Origin: Halobacteriales archaeon QS_5_70_17
GTDB taxonomy: Archaea; Halobacteriota; Halobacteria; Halobacteriales; Haloarculaceae
Assembly: GCA_003021975.1 (NCBI GenBank)
Contig: PXRR01000031.1
Location: 1 to 52,460, forward strand
Reading direction: 5' to 3'
DNA: 52,460 nucleotides
In this document: positions 48,635 to 52,460 of the stretch, one piece after another
How the letters are laid out: every line of letters begins with the position of its first letter
Numbering within the stretch: position 1 is the stretch's first letter
Made by a program: the position numbers and the translations under genes
The notes under the pieces: generated by a model
The model's input: only the letters and a program-made list of their open reading frames with translations
The model's database searches: none
What the model was told of the DNA's origin: nothing

Positions 48635-50945
48635 GGCGGACCTTTTTCGGCGGAGGCGCGGCCAGGACCGGCGTGTCCTGAGAGGCGCCGTCGGGCGGAC
48701 CGCGGGACGCGAGGTCGCTCGCTTCCGGACGCACGGACCGCGGGCCGTGCGAGTGCGACGCGACGCCCGACGGGTCGGAGTCGCCGTCCGAGTCGACGTC
48801 GATCCCCCGGTCGGTCAACAGCGACTCGAACTCCCCCCGGTCGAGAACGGGGACGTCCTCGCTCTCGGCGTCGTCGAGTTTGGTCTGCCCGGCCCCCTCG
48901 CCGGCGACGAGGTAGTCGGTGTTCCCGGAGACGCTCGCGGTCGCGTCGGCGCCGTGGCGCTCGACGAGGCCCTCGGCCTCCTCGCGGGTGACCCCCTTCA
49001 GCGACCCGGTGAACACGAACGTCAGCCCCTCGAGTCCGTCGCCGCTCTCGACGTCAGGGGTCTGCGGCTCGATCCCCCGATCGCGTAGCTCCTCGACGAC
49101 GCGACGGTTGCGCTCGCTGTCGAAGAACTCCCGGATCTCGCTCGCGACGGTCGGGCCCACGTCCTCGACCGCCCGGAGTTCGTCCTCGTCGGCGGCGATC
49201 ATGGCGTCCAGCGAACCGAACGCCCGCGCGAGGTTCCGCGCCGTCGTCGGACCGACCTCGGGGACGCCGAGCGCCGTGAGGAAGTCCGAGAGCGGCGGCT
49301 CCGTCGCGACCTCAAGCTCCTTGAGCAGGTTCTCCGCGCTCGTCTCGCCCCACCCCTCCAGCCGGGCGAGGTCGGCCGCCCGGAGGTCGTAGAGGTCCGG
49401 GATCGACTCGACCAGTCCCGCCTCGACGAGCTGGTCGAGGCGCTCCTCGCCCAGCCCCTCGACGTCCAGCCCCTCCCGGCTCACGTAGTGTTCGATGGCC
49501 CGGCGGAGCTGAGCCGGGCAGGCCAGCCCGCCCGTGCAGAACGCCAGCGGGCCGTCGCGCTCGACCGGCGAGTCACAGACGGGGCACCGCTCGGGGAACT
49601 CGAAGTGGCCGTCGCCGTCGGCCTCGACGACCTCGTCGACGTACGGGATCACGTCGCCGGCGCGCTCGATGCGCACCCTGTCGCCGACTCCGACCCCGAG
49701 GTCGGCGATCTGGTCCGGGTTGTGGAGGCTCGCCCGCGAGACCGTCACGCCCGACACCTCCACCGGATCGAGCAGGGCGACGGGGGTCAGCCGACCGGTC
49801 CGACCGACCTGGACGACGACGTCCCGGACGGTCGTCTCCTCGGTGCGGGCGGGGAGCTTGTAGGCGTAGGCCCACCGGGGCGCCCGCGAGGTGCTCCCCA
49901 GCCGCTCGCACTGCCCGCGGTCGTCGAGCTTGAAGACGGCGCCGTCGACCTCGTAGTCGAGGTCGTCGCGGTCCTCGACGAGGCGGTCGCGGTAGTCGAT
50001 GGCGGCCTCGATGTCCCCGACGCGCTCGACCCGGTCGTCGACCTTCAGCCCCCACTCCGGGAGCGCCTCGTGACGCTCGTGGTGGCTGTCGAACTCGCGG
50101 ATGGACTCCAAGACGTCGAAGAAAAAGCAATCGAGGGGCCGCTCGGCGGTCACCGAGGGGTCGAGCTGTCGGAGGGTGCCGGCGGCCGCGTTGCGCGGGT
50201 TGGCGAAGGGATCGTCGCCGCGCTCGACGCGCTCGCGGTTGTACGCCTGGAAGGCCTCCCGCGGGATGAACACCTCGCCGCGGACCGCCAGGAACTCCGG
50301 GTAGTCGCCGGCGAGGCGCATCGGGATCGACCGGATCGTCCGGACGTTCTCGGTGACGTCGTCGCCCTCGATCCCGTCGCCCCGGGTGGCCGCCCGCTCG
50401 TAGCGGCCGTCCTCGTAGATCACCTCGATGGAGACGCCGTCGAACTTCGGCTCGCAGAGGTACTCGACGGTCTCGCCGGCGTACGCTCCCAGCGACGTCT
50501 GGTCGTTGCCCGCGTCGGTTGCCCGGCTCTCGCCCGCTTTCTCGCTATCGAGGAGCCCGAGTCCATCGTGGACGCGGCGGTCGAACTCCCGGACGTCCTC
50601 GGCGTCACCGCTGGAGTCGATCGACAGCATGGGGGCGACGTGCTCGACGGTGTCGAACTCGTCGAGGGGTTCGCCGCCGACCCGGCGGGTCGGCGAGTCC
50701 TCCGTCCGGAGGTCGAAGGCCTCCTCGAGTTGCTGCAGCTGGGAGAACAGGGCGTCGTACTCCCGGTCCGCGATCCGGGGGTCGGCCTCGACGTAGTAGC
50801 GGTGATCGTGGTACCGGATGGCTTCCCGGAGCTGGTCGGCCTCCCGGCGGGCGGTCTCCTCGTCGAGGTCCTCGACGGGGTCGAACTCCGTCGGCGGCTC
50901 CTCGAGGTAGGGATTGTCGGCGGGCTCCCTGACGTCGCCACTCAT
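48417..50945 (-). CDS. ligA: NAD-dependent DNA ligase LigA, with C-terminal read-through extension
   Basis: YHDHRYYVEADPRIADREYDALFSQLQQLE, CEPKFDGVSIEV adenylation motif, Zn finger CPVCDSPV...CTGGLACPAQ, HhH, BRCT (GLTFVFTGSLKGVTREEAEGLVERHGADAT). Confidence 0.93.
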   Translation of the reverse strand: MSGDVREPADNPYLEEPPTEFDPVEDLDEETARREADQLREAIRYHDHRYYVEADPRIADREYDALFSQLQQLEEAFDLRTEDSPTRRVGGEPLDEFDTVEHVAPMLSIDSSGDAEDVREFDRRVHDGLGLLDSEKAGESRATDAGNDQTSLGAYAGETVEYLCEPKFDGVSIEVIYEDGRYERAATRGDGIEGDDVTENVRTIRSIPMRLAGDYPEFLAVRGEVFIPREAFQAYNRERVERGDDPFANPRNAAAGTLRQLDPSVTAERPLDCFFFDVLESIREFDSHHERHEALPEWGLKVDDRVERVGDIEAAIDYRDRLVEDRDDLDYEVDGAVFKLDDRGQCERLGSTSRAPRWAYAYKLPARTEETTVRDVVVQVGRTGRLTPVALLDPVEVSGVTVSRASLHNPDQIADLGVGVGDRVRIERAGDVIPYVDEVVEADGDGHFEFPERCPVCDSPVERDGPLAFCTGGLACPAQLRRAIEHYVSREGLDVEGLGEERLDQLVEAGLVESIPDLYDLRAADLARLEGWGETSAENLLKELEVATEPPLSDFLTALGVPEVGPTTARNLARAFGSLDAMIAADEDELRAVEDVGPTVASEIREFFDSERNRRVVEELRDRGIEPQTPDVESGDGLEGLTFVFTGSLKGVTREEAEGLVERHGADATASVSGNTDYLVAGEGAGQTKLDDAESEDVPVLDRGEFESLLTDRGIDVDSDGDSDPSGVASHSHGPRSVRPEASDLASRGPPDGASQDTPVLAAPPPKKVRPRGRCRGTAGSPGRRGRGPRPRGSRGRTSPAGRMGRRPPGRRLRRRPVPLRGRHRRFPGGRAAASRRRRCRR

Positions 50946-51046
50946 CGCACGAGGATTGCGAACGGGGGCTAAAAAGCGGGCCGCTCCGGCGCGGCGAGGC
51001 TTGTGGGGATGGCGAGGCTTATGCCCGCGGCAGGTAACTTCCGGGT

Positions 51047-52216
51047 ATGTCCGAGGAGTTTCTCCTGTTGAACCCGGGGCCGGTGCCGCTGTCGGAGGAG
51101 GTGCGACGCGCGATGGACCAGCCGATGGTCTCCCACCGGTCGGCGGAGTTCGAGGCCGTCTACGAGCGGGCCCAGGACGGCCTCGAGTACGTCTTCTCGG
51201 AATCGACCCTCGACGGGGAGTCGACCGGTGACGGGACGCCGCTGATCCTCAACGGGACGGCCACGATGGGCATGGAGATGGCCGTCGCGAATCTCACCGA
51301 CGAGGACAGCGAGGTCGTCGCACTGGTCAACGGGAAGTTCGGCCGGCGGTTCAAGCGGATCGCCGACCGCCACGCCGACGTGACGCCGGTGGAAGTCGAG
51401 TGGGGAGAGGCGTTCGACCTCGGGGCCGTCGAGGCGGCGGTCACCGACGACACCGAGATGGTAACCGTCGTCCACAACGAGACCTCGACGGGGCTGCTGA
51501 ACCCGGTGAGCGAGGTCGGCGAGGTCGCGCGCGACCGCGACGCCACGTTCGTCGTCGACGGGGTGACGAGCATCGGGGGCGACGAGTTCCGGATCGACGA
51601 CTGGAGCGTCGACGTCGCCGTCACGGACGGACAGAAGGCGCTCGCGGCGCCGCCGGGGATCAGCACCGTCTACGTCACCGACCGGGCGATCGAACGCGCC
51701 GACGGCGAGGGGGCCCCCTTCTACGAGGACATAGACTGGCACCTCCGGAAGGCCGACACCCACCAGACGCCGTTCACCAGCGCCGTGCCGCTGTTCCGCG
51801 CGCTCGCGGTAGCCGTCGAGGGGATCGAGAGCGAGGGCATGCCCCGGCGCATCCGCCGGCACCGCCGGCAGGCGCGGGCGTTCCGCGAAGGGTTCGCCGC
51901 GATGGGACTCGACCGGTTCCCCGACCCGGCCGGCCCGACGGAGCTATCGAACACGCTCACGGCGATCGAACTCCCCGAGGAACTGAAAGGCGACGCGGGC
52001 GCGTTCTTCGACGCGGTCGCCGAGCGCAACGTCTCCATCTCGGGGGGACAGGCCCACCTCGGCGGCGAGATATTCCGGGTCAGTAACATGGGCAATCTCG
52101 CCCCCGACCAGATCCTCCGGGGAGTGCGCGTCGTCGGCGAGGCGATGAACGACGCCGGCGTCGACTGCGACGTCGAGGCCGGCCTCGCGGCGGCGCGCGA
52201 CGAACTGGATCAGTAG
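51047..52216 (+). CDS. Class V PLP-dependent aminotransferase (alanine-glyoxylate/serine-pyruvate type)
   Basis: LLNPGPVPLSEEVRRAM, VVHNETSTGLLNPVSEVGEVA, FVVDGVTSIGGDEF, VAVTDGQKALAAPPGISTVYV. Confidence 0.92.
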   Translation: MSEEFLLLNPGPVPLSEEVRRAMDQPMVSHRSAEFEAVYERAQDGLEYVFSESTLDGESTGDGTPLILNGTATMGMEMAVANLTDEDSEVVALVNGKFGRRFKRIADRHADVTPVEVEWGEAFDLGAVEAAVTDDTEMVTVVHNETSTGLLNPVSEVGEVARDRDATFVVDGVTSIGGDEFRIDDWSVDVAVTDGQKALAAPPGISTVYVTDRAIERADGEGAPFYEDIDWHLRKADTHQTPFTSAVPLFRALAVAVEGIESEGMPRRIRRHRRQARAFREGFAAMGLDRFPDPAGPTELSNTLTAIELPEELKGDAGAFFDAVAERNVSISGGQAHLGGEIFRVSNMGNLAPDQILRGVRVVGEAMNDAGVDCDVEAGLAAARDELDQ

Positions 52217-52240
52217 ATCGCCCGGCTGCGGCGCCCCGGC

Positions 52241-52247
52241 TTTTTTT
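52241..52247 (+). terminator. T-tract terminator downstream of the aminotransferase
   Basis: GGCGCCCCGGCTTTTTTTCGCC: T7 run ~25 nt after the stop, typical archaeal U-tract. Confidence 0.45.
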
Positions 52248-52460
52248 CGCCCGCGCGATACGTCCGTGACGACCCGCGAAAACTAGACACAGGTGGAGAG
52301 AATCATTTATTTACTAGTCAGATTGCATAATTGCATCTTTGTTTCTGATGGTATACGATGCAATTTCGAGGTATATTACTCCTTGCGGCAAATATTACGT
52401 CAAACAGCCACGTCGGGGATACAGTCATACAAGGCATACGCTTATATACCAGAACGTATT

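Overview
High-GC haloarchaeal chromosomal window with an acidic proteome, Tat signals, short spacers and GTG/TTG starts. Main content: (i) both halves of archaeosine synthesis, the 3' part of arcS at the left edge and RaSEA at ~25 kb; (ii) a molybdenum/tungsten redox region with two aldehyde:ferredoxin oxidoreductase (AOR) paralogs, one lacking the CxxCxxxC cluster motif, a Tat-exported Cys-type formate dehydrogenase with Fe-S and cytochrome b subunits, a divergent HdrA/MvhD-like polyferredoxin plus TorD-like chaperone, and a MoaD-like protein with both an internal and a C-terminal Gly-Gly; (iii) a TnpB-only IS1341-type element with an omegaRNA-like scaffold at the 3' end of tnpB and a second, diverged copy upstream; (iv) housekeeping and DNA repair genes: serS, L40e, Tsr3, uvrB, uvrC, an ERCC4-type nuclease and NAD-dependent ligA; (v) an unusual number of decayed or frame-disrupted genes: UPF0016 half, AI-2E transporter, CPA2 antiporter, MBL hydrolase, 2Fe-2S ferredoxin, enolase-superfamily protein, ERCC4 nuclease and a hypothetical. 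The last ~200 bp become AT-rich, which suggests an island edge. No tRNA, rRNA or CRISPR array was recognised. All family calls come from reading motifs; no search was run.
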